A stretch of DNA of 64,000 bases from Oscillibacter valericigenes (GCF_021531435.1 NZ_JAFBIS010000005.1:1-64000), one strand, 5' to 3'. Shown: positions 32,133 to 40,870, numbered from the stretch's first letter. Translations and numbers: made by a program. The notes: generated by a model not told the origin, from the letters alone.

Positions 32133-33548
32133 ATGCCTTATCCCTATAAGAAAATGGACGAGCAGGATTTCGCGTACATCCGCTCAGTCACCGACCCCTC
32201 CCGCGTCTGGGTAGGGGAGGCCATCGCCAAGGAGTTTTACCACGACGAGATGCCGGAGTACGGCGTGTTCCCGCCGGAGCTGTACGTGGAGGTCCTGACG
32301 AAGGAAGAGGTCTCCGCCATTATGAAGTACGCCTACGGGCAGAACATCCCCGTGGTGGCCCGGGGCGCGGGCACGGGTCTGGCCGGCGGTGCAAACTGCA
32401 AATACGGCGGCATCATGCTGTCCCTGATGAAGATGAACAAGATCTTCCCGGTGGACACCCAGAACATGACCGTCACCGCCCAGCCCGGCGCCCTCATTTC
32501 CGAGGTGGCCGCGGCAGCGGCGGAAGTGGGCTTGTTCTATCCTCCCGACCCCGGCGAAAAGACCGCCTCCATCGGCGGCTCCATCATCACCAACGCCGGC
32601 GGCATGCGGGCGGTGCGCTACGGTGTGACCCGGGATTACGTCCGCTGCATCGAGGCCGTTATGCCCAACGGCGACATCGTCCATTTCTCCTCCAACGTGG
32701 TGAAAAACACCACCGGCTTTGACGTGAAGGACCTGGTGGTGGGCTCCGAGGGCATCCTGTGCGTCTGCACGGAGGTGACGCTGAAGCTGATCCCCGCCCC
32801 CAACTGCACCTGCACCCTGGTCATCCCCTTTGACAGCCTGGAGAAGTGCATCGACTGCGTACCCGTGCTGCTGCGCCTGCCCTTCGTGCCTACCGCCGTG
32901 GAGTTCCTGGAGCGGGAGCTCATCGACATCGTGGAGCGGAACCTCCACAAGCTGCTGCCGGTCCGGGAGGGCGCCGCTGTCCTCATCGTTATGTATGACG
33001 CATCCTCCCGGGAGGAGCTGACCCAGTGCTGTGACGCCGCCGCAGCCGCCGCTCTGGAGGCCGGGGCCCTGGACGTGGCCCTGGCGGACACGCCGGAGCG
33101 CATCGGCTCCGTCTGGTCCGTCCGCGCCGCCATTCTGGAGGGCATGAAAGCCGACTCCGTGGGCCAGGAGGAGTGCGACGTGGTGGTGCCCCGGTCCAGG
33201 ATCGCGGAGTTCGTGAAGGCCGCCAAGAGCATCTGCCTGTCCCATGGCGTGGTGGTGGAGCCCTGCGGCCACGCCGGTGACGGCAACATTCACACCGAGA
33301 TGCTGCGTCAGCCCGGCATGACTGATGAGGAGTGGAAATCCGCCACCCACGCCTGCCTTGTGGAACTGTACGCCAAGAGCAAGGAGCTGGGCGGCCAGCT
33401 TTCCGGCGAGCACGGCATTGGCAATGGCCGTCTGGAATTCCTGAAGCCCTTCATCGGCGATGAGATGTACCAGCTCTACCGAAATATCAAGCTGGCCTTC
33501 GACCCCAAGCTGATTCTGAACCCCGGCAAGATGATCACTTTTGACTGA
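32133..33548 (+). CDS. FAD-linked 2-hydroxyacid dehydrogenase (GlcD/LctD type)
   Basis: The 471-residue protein has an FAD_binding_4 domain (VVARGAGTGLAGGA at about 72-85; PPDPGEKTASIGGSIITNAGG) and a C-terminal FAD-oxidase cap with EPCGHAGDGNIHTE and GEHGIGNGR, the metal- and substrate-binding motifs of D-lactate/glycolate dehydrogenases. With the ferredoxin-fused EtfA and bifurcating EtfB it likely oxidises D-lactate or a related hydroxyacid, with electrons going to NAD+ at the expense of ferredoxin. Substrate cannot be set from sequence; the neighbouring dehydratase and transporter hint at a sugar-acid-derived hydroxyacid. Confidence 0.93.
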   Translation: MPYPYKKMDEQDFAYIRSVTDPSRVWVGEAIAKEFYHDEMPEYGVFPPELYVEVLTKEEVSAIMKYAYGQNIPVVARGAGTGLAGGANCKYGGIMLSLMKMNKIFPVDTQNMTVTAQPGALISEVAAAAAEVGLFYPPDPGEKTASIGGSIITNAGGMRAVRYGVTRDYVRCIEAVMPNGDIVHFSSNVVKNTTGFDVKDLVVGSEGILCVCTEVTLKLIPAPNCTCTLVIPFDSLEKCIDCVPVLLRLPFVPTAVEFLERELIDIVERNLHKLLPVREGAAVLIVMYDASSREELTQCCDAAAAAALEAGALDVALADTPERIGSVWSVRAAILEGMKADSVGQEECDVVVPRSRIAEFVKAAKSICLSHGVVVEPCGHAGDGNIHTEMLRQPGMTDEEWKSATHACLVELYAKSKELGGQLSGEHGIGNGRLEFLKPFIGDEMYQLYRNIKLAFDPKLILNPGKMITFD

Positions 33549-33616
33549 GGATTTTCTCCCTCTGGGAAAATCAATATACCGGCACATTTGAGAATAGAGA
33601 AAGAGGTATCCGCACT

Positions 33617-34786
33617 ATGGTAGACAAGAACAAAATGCCCCTGGCAGTGGGCGTGGCTTTCGTGGCCTTCACCACCCAATTCGGCGGCGGCTTCGCCTCC
33701 GGCGCACAGATCTACTCCTACTTCATCAACTACGGTATCTGGGGACTGTTCCTGCCCCTGCTGTCCCAGTTCCTGCTGGCCTTCTTCTTCTGGTACGGCC
33801 TGCGCTACGCGTTCCTGCACAAGACCTACGACTACCGCGCCTTTGGCGACAGCTTCTACGGCAAGTACAAGGTGCTGTTCTCCAACCTGTATGAGATCAC
33901 CTACCTGATCCTGATCGCCACCGCCACCTCCGCGGCCTTCGCCACCGGCGGCTCCACCCTGAACAGCCTGTTCGGTATTCCCTACTGGCTGTGCACCCTG
34001 GTGGTGGGCGCGTTCATCTTCATCATCTCCCTGTACGGCACCAACATCGTGCGGAAATGCGCCTCCACGCTGTCTGTGCTCATCATCATCGGCCTGGTGG
34101 TGGTGCTGGTTCCCAACATCATCGTCCAGTTCGGCACCATCACCGAGTCCATCGGCCGGATGGCCGCCGGCGAGCTGCCCGTCAGCTCCAGCGAGAGCGG
34201 ACTGTTCGGCGCCGCATTGAAGAGCGCCATCCTGTATTTTGCGTTCCAGCTGCCCTCCATCGGACTGATGTACCAGCACACCGAGCCTCTGACGGACGTC
34301 AAGCAGGTGGACCGTGCCGCCCTGTACATGTTCCTGTGCAACTTCATCGCCATGATGCTCTCCATCATCGGCATGCTGGCCATCGCCTTCAAGCCGGAGC
34401 TGGAAGGCGCCTCCGTTCCCATGCTGGTGTTCGTGCAGAACGGCGTGGGCGCCGGTATCCTGACGCCCATCATCTCCATCCTCATCATCCTGGGCGCCGT
34501 GTCCACCGGCGTGAACATGATCGCCGGTATCGTCACCCGCACCGTCAACGCCGTGGAGCGCCGTATGGACGAGAGCAAGCGGGCCCAGGGCCACATGATC
34601 CGCGCCGCCATTGCCGCGCTGGTGTTCACCGTCGGCGTTTGGGCCATTTCCCAGGTGGGCCTCATGGCCATCGTCAAGAGGGGCTATGCGTATCTCGGCT
34701 ACGCCGGCTTCATCTCCGTGATGATCCCCTTCGTGCTGTCCATGCTGCACGTCGGACCCTTCGGCAAGGTGGAGCAGAAGCAGTAA
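33617..34786 (+). CDS. YkvI-like membrane transporter
   Basis: The 389-residue protein has about ten to eleven membrane spans, starting with AFVAFTTQFGGGFASGAQIYSYF, the conserved first helix of YkvI-type proteins with a LeuT-like fold. Their substrate is unknown. Its position after the FAD dehydrogenase suggests import of the 2-hydroxyacid or dihydroxyacid used by the neighbouring enzymes. A run-on from the upstream operon is likely, as only 68 bases separate them and AGAAAGAGG lies just upstream of the start. Confidence 0.8.
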   Translation: MVDKNKMPLAVGVAFVAFTTQFGGGFASGAQIYSYFINYGIWGLFLPLLSQFLLAFFFWYGLRYAFLHKTYDYRAFGDSFYGKYKVLFSNLYEITYLILIATATSAAFATGGSTLNSLFGIPYWLCTLVVGAFIFIISLYGTNIVRKCASTLSVLIIIGLVVVLVPNIIVQFGTITESIGRMAAGELPVSSSESGLFGAALKSAILYFAFQLPSIGLMYQHTEPLTDVKQVDRAALYMFLCNFIAMMLSIIGMLAIAFKPELEGASVPMLVFVQNGVGAGILTPIISILIILGAVSTGVNMIAGIVTRTVNAVERRMDESKRAQGHMIRAAIAALVFTVGVWAISQVGLMAIVKRGYAYLGYAGFISVMIPFVLSMLHVGPFGKVEQKQ

Positions 34787-34806
34787 GCTTTTTCGCCTGA
34801 ACTGTT

Positions 34807-34837
34807 ACACGGCGCAGGGACACCCCCTGCGCCGTGT
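34807..34837 (+). terminator. terminator after the transporter gene
   Basis: ACACGGCGCAGGG and CCCTGCGCCGTGT pair with a short loop, 20 bases after the stop. Confidence 0.75.
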
Positions 34838-34947
34838 CAGCTTGTCGAAAATGATTTTCGACAAGCTGCTGCAAGTTTTTCTGAGCTTTTCAAACTCAGA
34901 AAAACTTATGATTAAAAACGAAAGACACCCCTCCTGGGTTTCTTTCG
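34838..34947. repeat. three consecutive perfect or near-perfect hairpins
   Basis: AGCTTGTCGAAAAT with ATTTTCGACAAGCT (34839-34867), AAGTTTTTCTGAG with CTCAGAAAAACTT (34874-34908), and CGAAAGACACCC with GGGTTTCTTTCG (34919-34947) follow each other with six and ten bases between them. They fill most of the gap before the dehydratase gene. Confidence 0.6.
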
Positions 34948-35097
34948 TAACTTTCTTCCTTCCCGTTGTGCAAGGCTTCCGAATTTATCGACGATCTGAA
35001 ATTTCAAATCTGAAAGGGAAGTGTTTATCCATGCAAAAGAAATTCCAAAGCGGCACCTTTATGCCGGACAGCATGATCTCCTGCCGCACCCTATATA

Positions 35098-36724
35098 GGG
35101 TCTACTGAATGGCTGGAACATTTGGAAATCTCGGAAAAATGACCAGCTCGCCGAGGTCAAAATCGTAGTCCAGAGCCCAACCGCAGTCAGGCGCAAAAAG
35201 GAGACGTAGTTTGCGCTCCATATTTGCGGCAAAGAAGCCCATCGCAATTGAGGTCATGGAAGTGTCGGGCAAACGAGTCATGACCCGGTCCAAGCTATAT
35301 CGGCGCTTGACGACACCAAATGTTCCCTCAATCACGACGCGGTCGCAGCCATCCTGGTAGATCTGTTTGCTTTCTGCCTGCTTCTCCTCTGCCGACTTCC
35401 GTCCCAGCCTGGGACCTGAAAGACGGATCCCCAGCGAGGTGCACCAAAGCCGATTTTCTCTGCCGGGATAAGCCCGGTCTGCCAGAATCGTCTTTGGATA
35501 GAAGCCAAAGGTCTCCTTATATTCCTCAACGACCTGCTGCAGACTTCTGCTCTCAGAGTAGTTGTTCCAGTCAGCCTTCATCAGGAAAGCGTAACCACCC
35601 ACAAGACCTACTATGACTTTGGCACCAAACTCAGTAGGACATCCCGCTTTACCGCGCACAATAGGGCGAACGTGCGGCTGATTGATGCTGACGATGCGGT
35701 CTTCTATCTGATGACTCTTCCGCACATACATGTCCCACTGTTGGCGGCAGAGTTCCTGGATCACCAACAGCTTCCTGTAAAGGTCATCCCCCAACAGCGA
35801 TAAGGACACGCCGTGGGCCACCATCTTCTCGATGTAGCCGATATCCCTCTGGATATATTGCAAATTCCCGCGGAGAACCATCCGCGTTTCTCGTACAGTA
35901 TGGGTGCGCTTCTTGGTGTATGCCAAATATCTTTCCCGAGCCTGCTGGCGATAGGTCCGGGGCTTCTCGGGGTACAGATCACGGGCGGAAGGATACAGCA
36001 AATCGATCATCTTTTCTACCAGCTCCCGGGCGTGGTTCAGCAGCCCGACATCCGTCGGATAATGAATATCTGCCGGACAGCAGGTCGCGTCAAGAATCAG
36101 CGTTCCACGGTTCTCAGATTCTTCTGTCGGCTGTGCCGAGAGAGTGTCCTCACGGTCTTCCTGATTTACGGAATCATCTTCCTCGGGGTTATCCATGCTG
36201 GCAACTGCTTCTGGCGCAAAAACCAGATCATTGATCCGTTGAATCATCTCAGGAGAAATACGCTTCCTGAAATGTGTCATCATGGATGCGTCGAAGGGCG
36301 AGTCCATGGTGTAGCACTCAAATCCGCAGAAGTACTGCAGATACGGGTTCTCCTGGATATTTCGTCTGGTCTGTTCATCTGTGTAGCCTTCCTCGGCCTG
36401 GATGTACAGTGCCCCGAAGGCCAGGCGAGATGGAATGGCCACCTGGCCCTCACTGCTTTTGAAATGTTCCTGATACTCCCGGTCAATCTCTTCCCAAGGG
36501 AACTTCTTGCTGAGGATTACCCACCGGTTATCCTCACGCAATGTGACCCCAAAGGGCATCTCCACCTTAAGCTGGTCATAATCTTCGTGCCGATACATCT
36601 TCATCACCTGCAAACTTTTTCTTTCAAACTTCTGAATCCCTTTGCAGATATTTTACCGTATTACCCCTGTTTTTCCTAGTATTTTCAATGGTTTCCGAGC
36701 TTTTTCCCACTGTTCAGTAAGCAC
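35098..36724 (-). mobile_element. IS1182/IS5-superfamily insertion sequence (1627 bp)
   Basis: Direct repeats TATATA flank it (35092-35097 and 36725-36730). The ends are related inverted repeats: GGGTCTACTGAATGG inside the left end and, on the other strand, GTGCTTACTGAACAG inside the right end, sharing TACTGAA. It carries one intact transposase gene reading leftward and interrupts the dehydratase gene after codon 22. Confidence 0.9.
35102..36604 (-). CDS. IS1182/IS5-type transposase
   Basis: The 500-residue transposase has an N-terminal DUF772-type domain (PSRLAFGALYIQAEEGYTD, MTHFRKRI) and an RNase H-like catalytic domain with Asp in TLILDATCCPADI, Asp in ILADRAYPGREN and Glu in VVIEGTFGVVKRRY. 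The ATG at 36604 was preferred over an upstream TTG. The insert between the first and second acidic residue is long, as usual in this group. The exact IS family (IS1182 versus IS5) needs comparison with ISfinder. Confidence 0.9.
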   Translation of the reverse strand: MKMYRHEDYDQLKVEMPFGVTLREDNRWVILSKKFPWEEIDREYQEHFKSSEGQVAIPSRLAFGALYIQAEEGYTDEQTRRNIQENPYLQYFCGFECYTMDSPFDASMMTHFRKRISPEMIQRINDLVFAPEAVASMDNPEEDDSVNQEDREDTLSAQPTEESENRGTLILDATCCPADIHYPTDVGLLNHARELVEKMIDLLYPSARDLYPEKPRTYRQQARERYLAYTKKRTHTVRETRMVLRGNLQYIQRDIGYIEKMVAHGVSLSLLGDDLYRKLLVIQELCRQQWDMYVRKSHQIEDRIVSINQPHVRPIVRGKAGCPTEFGAKVIVGLVGGYAFLMKADWNNYSESRSLQQVVEEYKETFGFYPKTILADRAYPGRENRLWCTSLGIRLSGPRLGRKSAEEKQAESKQIYQDGCDRVVIEGTFGVVKRRYSLDRVMTRLPDTSMTSIAMGFFAANMERKLRLLFAPDCGWALDYDFDLGELVIFPRFPNVPAIQ

Positions 36725-38351
36725 TATATAAGGCCAACGGTTTCTCCGACGACGATTTCTCCCGCCCCGTCATCGGCATCTGCGATTCCTTCACGGACAT
36801 CGTGCCCGGTCACAAAAACCTGCGGGAGCTGAGCGAGCAGGTGAAATACGGCGTCTACCGGGCAGGGGGCACCCCGGTGGAGTTCGGCTGCATCGCCGTC
36901 TGCGACGGCGTCTGCACCACCCACAGCGGTTCCCGTTACTCGCTGCCCTCCCGGGAGATCGTGGCGGACGGCATCGAGATCATGGCCCGTGCCCACCGGC
37001 TGGACGGCCTGGTGCTGGTGGGCTCCTGCGACAAGACGGTGCCCGGCATGCTGATGGCCGCCGCCCGGCTGGACATTCCCTGTATCTTCCTGGCAGGCGG
37101 CTGTATGCTGGGCGGCCCCTCCTTCGGCGGAAAGCGGAAGTCGGATTCCACCTCCTCGGAGGAGGCCTACGGCATGTACCAGGCCGGCAAGGTGTCCCGG
37201 GAGGAGGTGCTGGAGCTGACGGACGCCTGCTGTCCCACCATCGGCTCCTGCCAGCACATGGCCACCGCCAACTCCATGTGCTGCATGGCGGAGGCCATGG
37301 GCATGAGTCTGCCCGGCTCTGCCGCCATCCCCGCTGTCTACAACGCCCGCACCCGTGCCGCCCTGGAGACCGGCGAGACCATCGTGGAGATGGTCCGAAA
37401 CGGCCTCACCGCCCGGGACATCATCACGGAGGAGTCCATCCGCAACGCCATTATGGTGCTGCTGGCGACAGGCGGCTCTACCAACTGCGTCATCCACACC
37501 TGCGCCATCGCCCATGAGATCGGCATTCCCGCCAAGACCGTCATGGGCTGGTTCGAGGAGTACGGCACCACAGTTCCGTTGATCTGCCGCATCAACCCGG
37601 CCTCCAAGGACTACGACGCCGAGGATTTCTACCAGGCGGGCGGCATCCCGGAGGTGCAGCGGCAGCTGGCGTTCATTCTGTACAACGACTGCATGAGCGT
37701 CACGGGCCGCACGGTGGGGGAGAACGCGGCAAACTGCCGCAGCCTGTATCCGAAAAACCCGGAGGTCATCACCTCCCTGGACAAGCCCTTTTCCACACTG
37801 GCGGGCCTTGCCATCATGCACGGCAACCTGGCTCCGGACACCGCCGTGGCGAAACCCGCCGCCATCGCCCCGGAAGTCCGGCACTTTGAGGGCACCGCCA
37901 TCTGCTTCTCCGGCGAGGACGAGGCCAACGAAGCCATCGGCAAACAGCTGGTGAAGCCCGGCCATGTGGTGGTCATCCGCTACGCCGGTCCCAAGGGCGC
38001 CCCCGGTATGCCGGAGATGTTCAAGCCCATGAAGCTGCTGTACGGCCAGGGGCTGAACAAGTGCACCGCCCTCATCACCGACGGCCGCTTCTCCGGCACC
38101 AACAACGGCTGCTTCGTGGGGCATATCTCCCCGGAGGCCGCCTCCGGCGGTCCCATTGCCCTGATCGAGGACGGGGACAAAATCGTCATCGACGTGGTGG
38201 AGAGGAGCATCGACCTGCTGGTCTCCGACGAGGAATTGGCCCGCCGCCGGGAGGCTTTCCACTATACGCCTGCCCCGGTGGACGGCTATCTGTCCCGCTA
38301 CGCCCGGGACGCCAGAAGCGCCGACCAGGGCGGCATTCTGGAATAACCGGC

Positions 38352-38394
38352 AAAAGGCTCCGCCGCGGAATTGCTTCCGCGGCGGAGCCTTTTT
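38352..38394. terminator. strong terminator between convergent genes
   Basis: AAAAGGCTCCGCCGCGGAA and TTCCGCGGCGGAGCCTTTT pair perfectly around TTGC, flanked by A and T runs. It serves the dehydratase gene and the leftward nitrilase-family gene. Confidence 0.9.
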
Positions 38395-38411
38395 GAGAGG
38401 GGAAAAGGGGA

Positions 38412-39188
38412 TCAAAGTGTTAACCAGGGGCGGGAGATGCGCGTCTGCCGGGCTTCCTCCAGCGGCACATCCAGAAGGTACAGCTCATCTTCGCCGCCGG
38501 CCTTGAACTGCAGACCGCCGTCGGGAGCGGCCAGCAGGGACTGGCCCGCAAAGGCCAGCTCGCCCTCCGGACCGACCCGGTTGCACATGGCTGTGAACAC
38601 CGTGTTTTGAAAAGCCTGCACCTGAACCTCCCATTCAAAAAGCTCCAGCGGCTCGCCCAGAATGTTGGCGGTGGGGATGATGACCAGCTCCGCGCCCTGC
38701 TTTGCGCAGGAGCGGATACCGTCCGGCAGGTGGCGGTCAAAGCAGATCACGACACCGATTTTTCCGAAGGGGGTGTCGTAGACCTTGAAGCCGTCGTCGG
38801 AGGGGGTGTAGTAATCCTGCTCGTAGAAAAACTTGGCCTGGGCGATGTGCACCATTTTGGAGATGCCCAAAATCTCACCGTCAGAACCGATCATCAGGGA
38901 GGCGTCGTAGCGGTTCTTTCCCTGTTTCAGGTACACGTTGGGGCTTGCGTGGATGCGGAATTTCCGGCAGGCATCCCGGATAGCGGTGATCTCCGGCCCG
39001 TCGGCGGCCATGGCCCACCGCTCCGCGTCTGCTTTTTCATATTGAGGAAAGAAAGGGGAGAGCTGCACCTCCGGGAAAAAGATGAGGTCGGCGCCGCCCT
39101 TTTCGGCCTGCTCTATGAGGCGGAGCGTTTTCTCCAGGTTTTCTTCCACGGATGTACCCATCCGCATCTGCGCCATGGCCAGCTTCAT
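38412..39188 (-). CDS. carbon-nitrogen hydrolase (nitrilase superfamily)
   Basis: The 258-residue product has the catalytic triad of the superfamily: Glu40 (FFPEVQ), Lys111 (ISKMVH) and Cys149 (VICFDRH). The family splits amides or nitriles; length and motifs are closest to N-carbamoyl amidase or omega-amidase-like members. It starts 12 bases after the metY stop on the same strand, so it is the second gene of that operon. An omega-amidase role, removing 2-ketoglutaramate or ketosuccinamate-type products of methionine salvage, would fit a sulfur-amino-acid operon, but this is only inference. Confidence 0.88.
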   Translation of the reverse strand: MKLAMAQMRMGTSVEENLEKTLRLIEQAEKGGADLIFFPEVQLSPFFPQYEKADAERWAMAADGPEITAIRDACRKFRIHASPNVYLKQGKNRYDASLMIGSDGEILGISKMVHIAQAKFFYEQDYYTPSDDGFKVYDTPFGKIGVVICFDRHLPDGIRSCAKQGAELVIIPTANILGEPLELFEWEVQVQAFQNTVFTAMCNRVGPEGELAFAGQSLLAAPDGGLQFKAGGEDELYLLDVPLEEARQTRISRPWLTL

Positions 39189-39200
39189 AAGCGCCTCCTG

Positions 39201-40484
39201 TTATCTGACAGCGGCGAAGCCCTTCTCCAGATCGGCGATGATATCGTCGATGTGCTCGGTGCCGATGGAGAGGCGAATGGTGTTGGGCTTGATGCCCTGG
39301 TCCAGCAGCTCCTCGGGGGAGAGCTGGGAGTGGGTGGTGGTAGCCGGGTGGATGACCAGAGACTTCACGTCGGCCACGTTGGCCAGCAGGGAGAAGATCT
39401 CCAGATTGTCGATGAACTTGTGGGCCTCCTCCTGGCCGCCCTTGATTTCGAAGGTGAAGATGGACGCACCGCCGTTGGGGAAATACTTCTCGTACAGGGC
39501 GTGGTCGGGATGGTCGGGCAGGCTGGGGTGGTTGACGTGCTCCACTTGAGGGTGCTTTGCCAGGAACTCCACTACCTTCTTGGTGTTCTCGGCATGGCGG
39601 TCCAGGCGCAGAGAGAGGGTCTCCACGCCCTGGAGCAGCAGGAAAGCGTTGAAGGGAGAGATGGTGGCGCCGGTATCCCGCAGGAGGATAGCCCGGATGT
39701 AGGTGACGAACGCGGCGGGGCCGGCGGCGTCCACGAAGGAAACACCGTGGTAGCTGGGATTGGGAGCGGCGATGGGGGCATACTTGCCGCTGGCCTTCCA
39801 GTCGAACTTGCCGCTGTCCACGATGATGCCGCCCAGGGTGGTGCCGTGGCCGCCGATGAACTTGGTGGCGGAGTGGACAACGATGTCGGCGCCGTGCTCG
39901 ATGGGCCGGATCAGGTAGGGGGTGCCGAAGGTGTTGTCGATGACCAGGGGCAGGCCGTGCTTGTGGGCAATAGCGGCGATGGCGTCGATGTCGGGGATGT
40001 CACTGTTGGGGTTGCCCAGGGTCTCCAGGTAGATGGCCTTGGTGTTGGGCTGGATGGCGTTTTCCACTTCTGCCAGGTCATGGGCGTTGACGAAAGTGGT
40101 GGTGACGCCAAACTGGGGCAGGGTGTGGGCCAGCAGGTTGAAGCTGCCGCCGTAGATGGTCTTCTGGACCACGATGTGGTCGCCTGCCTGGGCCAGGGCC
40201 TGAATGGTGTAGGTGATGGCCGCCGCGCCGGAGGCCAGGGCCAGGGCCGCTACGCCGCCCTCCAGGGCCGCGATGCGCTTTTCCAGCACATCCTGGGTGG
40301 AATTGGTCAGGCGGCCGTAGATGTTGCCTGCATCGGCAAGGCCGAACCGGGCGGCGGCGTGGGCGGAGTTGCGGAACACGTAGGAAGTGGTCTGGTAGAT
40401 GGGCACTGCACGGGAATCGGTGGCGGGGTCGGGCTGTTCCTGACCGACGTGGAGCTGCAAAGTTTCAAATTTATAGTTACTCAT
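39201..40484 (-). CDS. metY: O-acetylhomoserine aminocarboxypropyltransferase / cysteine synthase type PLP enzyme
   Basis: The 427-residue enzyme makes homocysteine from O-acetylhomoserine and sulfide (direct sulfhydrylation). It is a Cys/Met-metabolism PLP protein with the cofactor lysine in HSATKFIGGHG, the pyrophosphate-contact GRLTNSTQ region, and TIYGGSFNLLAH. The ATG at 40484 has AAAGAGG upstream; an in-frame start six codons earlier is less likely. It heads an operon with the nitrilase-family gene and is preceded by a 258-base leader with a peptide frame and a terminator, so its transcription is probably regulated by attenuation. Confidence 0.95.
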   Translation of the reverse strand: MSNYKFETLQLHVGQEQPDPATDSRAVPIYQTTSYVFRNSAHAAARFGLADAGNIYGRLTNSTQDVLEKRIAALEGGVAALALASGAAAITYTIQALAQAGDHIVVQKTIYGGSFNLLAHTLPQFGVTTTFVNAHDLAEVENAIQPNTKAIYLETLGNPNSDIPDIDAIAAIAHKHGLPLVIDNTFGTPYLIRPIEHGADIVVHSATKFIGGHGTTLGGIIVDSGKFDWKASGKYAPIAAPNPSYHGVSFVDAAGPAAFVTYIRAILLRDTGATISPFNAFLLLQGVETLSLRLDRHAENTKKVVEFLAKHPQVEHVNHPSLPDHPDHALYEKYFPNGGASIFTFEIKGGQEEAHKFIDNLEIFSLLANVADVKSLVIHPATTTHSQLSPEELLDQGIKPNTIRLSIGTEHIDDIIADLEKGFAAVR

Positions 40485-40519
40485 AATATGTACCTCTTTC
40501 ACTTTTTAATTTGGATACG

Positions 40520-40548
40520 AAAAAAGCCGGGGCAAACTTTGCTCCCGG
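40520..40548 (-). terminator. leader terminator of the metY attenuator
   Basis: On the leftward strand CCGGGAGCAAA pairs with TTTGCCCCGG, followed at once by CTTTTTT, 35 bases before the metY start. It sits inside the transcription unit, so it must be a regulated terminator. Confidence 0.8.
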
Positions 40549-40707
40549 ACTGCGTATGGCCAAATTGAGGTCCACCCATGAAATACTCAGTGGACAGTGG
40601 GCGCGTCGAAACGCCCGGCCATATCAACAGTCCGGGAGTACAGCATTCGACCACAGCGGAAATTGCTGCGCAGCAGGCGGTTCAGAGTCTTCTGCATGGA
40701 TATGGCC
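40542..40707 (-). promoter_or_regulatory. metY attenuator: three mutually exclusive pairing segments
   Basis: Segment 1 (40699-40707, GGCCATATC in the RNA) covers the start region of the leader peptide. Segment 2 (40617-40638) begins CTCCCGGACTG and ends GATATGGCC. Segment 3 (40542-40561) begins GGCCATA and ends CAGTCCGGGAG. Segment 1 pairs with the end of segment 2 (9 bp). Segment 2 pairs with segment 3 over 11 plus 6 bp, and that would consume the 5' arm of the terminator. This is the logic of an attenuator. Confidence 0.7.
40587..40697 (-). CDS. leader peptide of the metY operon (36 aa)
   Basis: A 36-residue frame starts at ATG with GAGAGGGGG eight to twelve bases upstream, lies wholly in the metY leader, and contains FRCGRMLYSRTVDMAGRF: a Cys codon at position 15 and Met codons at 18 and 26. 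The Cys15 and Met18 codons lie just before segment 2 of the attenuator, where a stalled ribosome would change folding. I do not know a described family for this peptide. Confidence 0.6.
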   Translation of the reverse strand: MQKTLNRLLRSNFRCGRMLYSRTVDMAGRFDAPTVH

Positions 40708-40719
40708 CCCTCTCTTTAA

Positions 40720-40741
40720 ACCAATCATACTTGTTGGTTGA
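40720..40741. promoter_or_regulatory. AACCAA-TTGGTT inverted repeat near the metY transcription start
   Basis: On the leftward strand AACCAA and TTGGTT pair across nine bases, just downstream of the -10 box. It may be an operator or the first stem of the leader RNA. Confidence 0.45.
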
Positions 40742-40748
40742 TGGGGAT

Positions 40749-40777
40749 AATATAACACTTCCGCTCCGGCCTGTCAA
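40749..40777 (-). promoter_or_regulatory. promoter of the metY operon
   Basis: Leftward TTGACA (40772-40777) and TATATT (40749-40754) are 17 bases apart. Confidence 0.85.
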
Positions 40778-40870
40778 GTAAAAATTTGCATAATCAGACA
40801 AAATTTATCCTGGAATTTTCAGAACCGGATGTGCCAATAATCGGCTTAAATCGGAAAAGTCCTGCAATTC

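Larger units (their letters stand above)
35031..38346 (+). pseudogene. IlvD/Edd-family dehydratase gene split by an insertion sequence
   Basis: The first 22 codons (35031-35096, ending in SCRTLY) and the rest (from 36724, LYKANGFSDDDFSRPVIG) join in frame once the insertion and one TATATA copy are removed, giving a dehydratase of about 560 residues. The family turns 2,3-dihydroxy acids into 2-keto acids with an Fe-S cluster; GSCDKTVPGML and CCPTIGSCQHMATANS hold the cluster cysteines. The sequence CQHMATANS deviates from typical IlvD, so a sugar-acid dehydratase is possible. The 3' part has only a GTG at 36802 without a ribosome site, so the gene is probably dead. Confidence 0.88.

Noticed and set aside
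34842-35108. 88-codon frame beginning in the hairpin block
   Set aside because: Its first two thirds run through stem-loops without a ribosome site; only the last 25 codons are meaningful, as the N terminus of the broken dehydratase.
36802-38346. Dehydratase as an intact gene starting at GTG 36802
   Set aside because: No ribosome site at that GTG, the conserved N terminus is missing, and the lost N terminus is found in frame on the other side of the insertion sequence.
38607-40568. Long open frame (653 codons) opposite metY and the nitrilase gene
   Set aside because: It is the antisense of two recognisable enzymes with conserved catalytic residues; its own peptide is Gly/Val/Asp-rich with no family resemblance. 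Long antisense frames are common in this GC range.
40485-40760. SAM riboswitch upstream of metY
   Set aside because: The conserved SAM-I elements (AGAGxGGxGGA followed by GAUGAAxCCC core) are not present in order; the structure fits an attenuator with leader peptide better.
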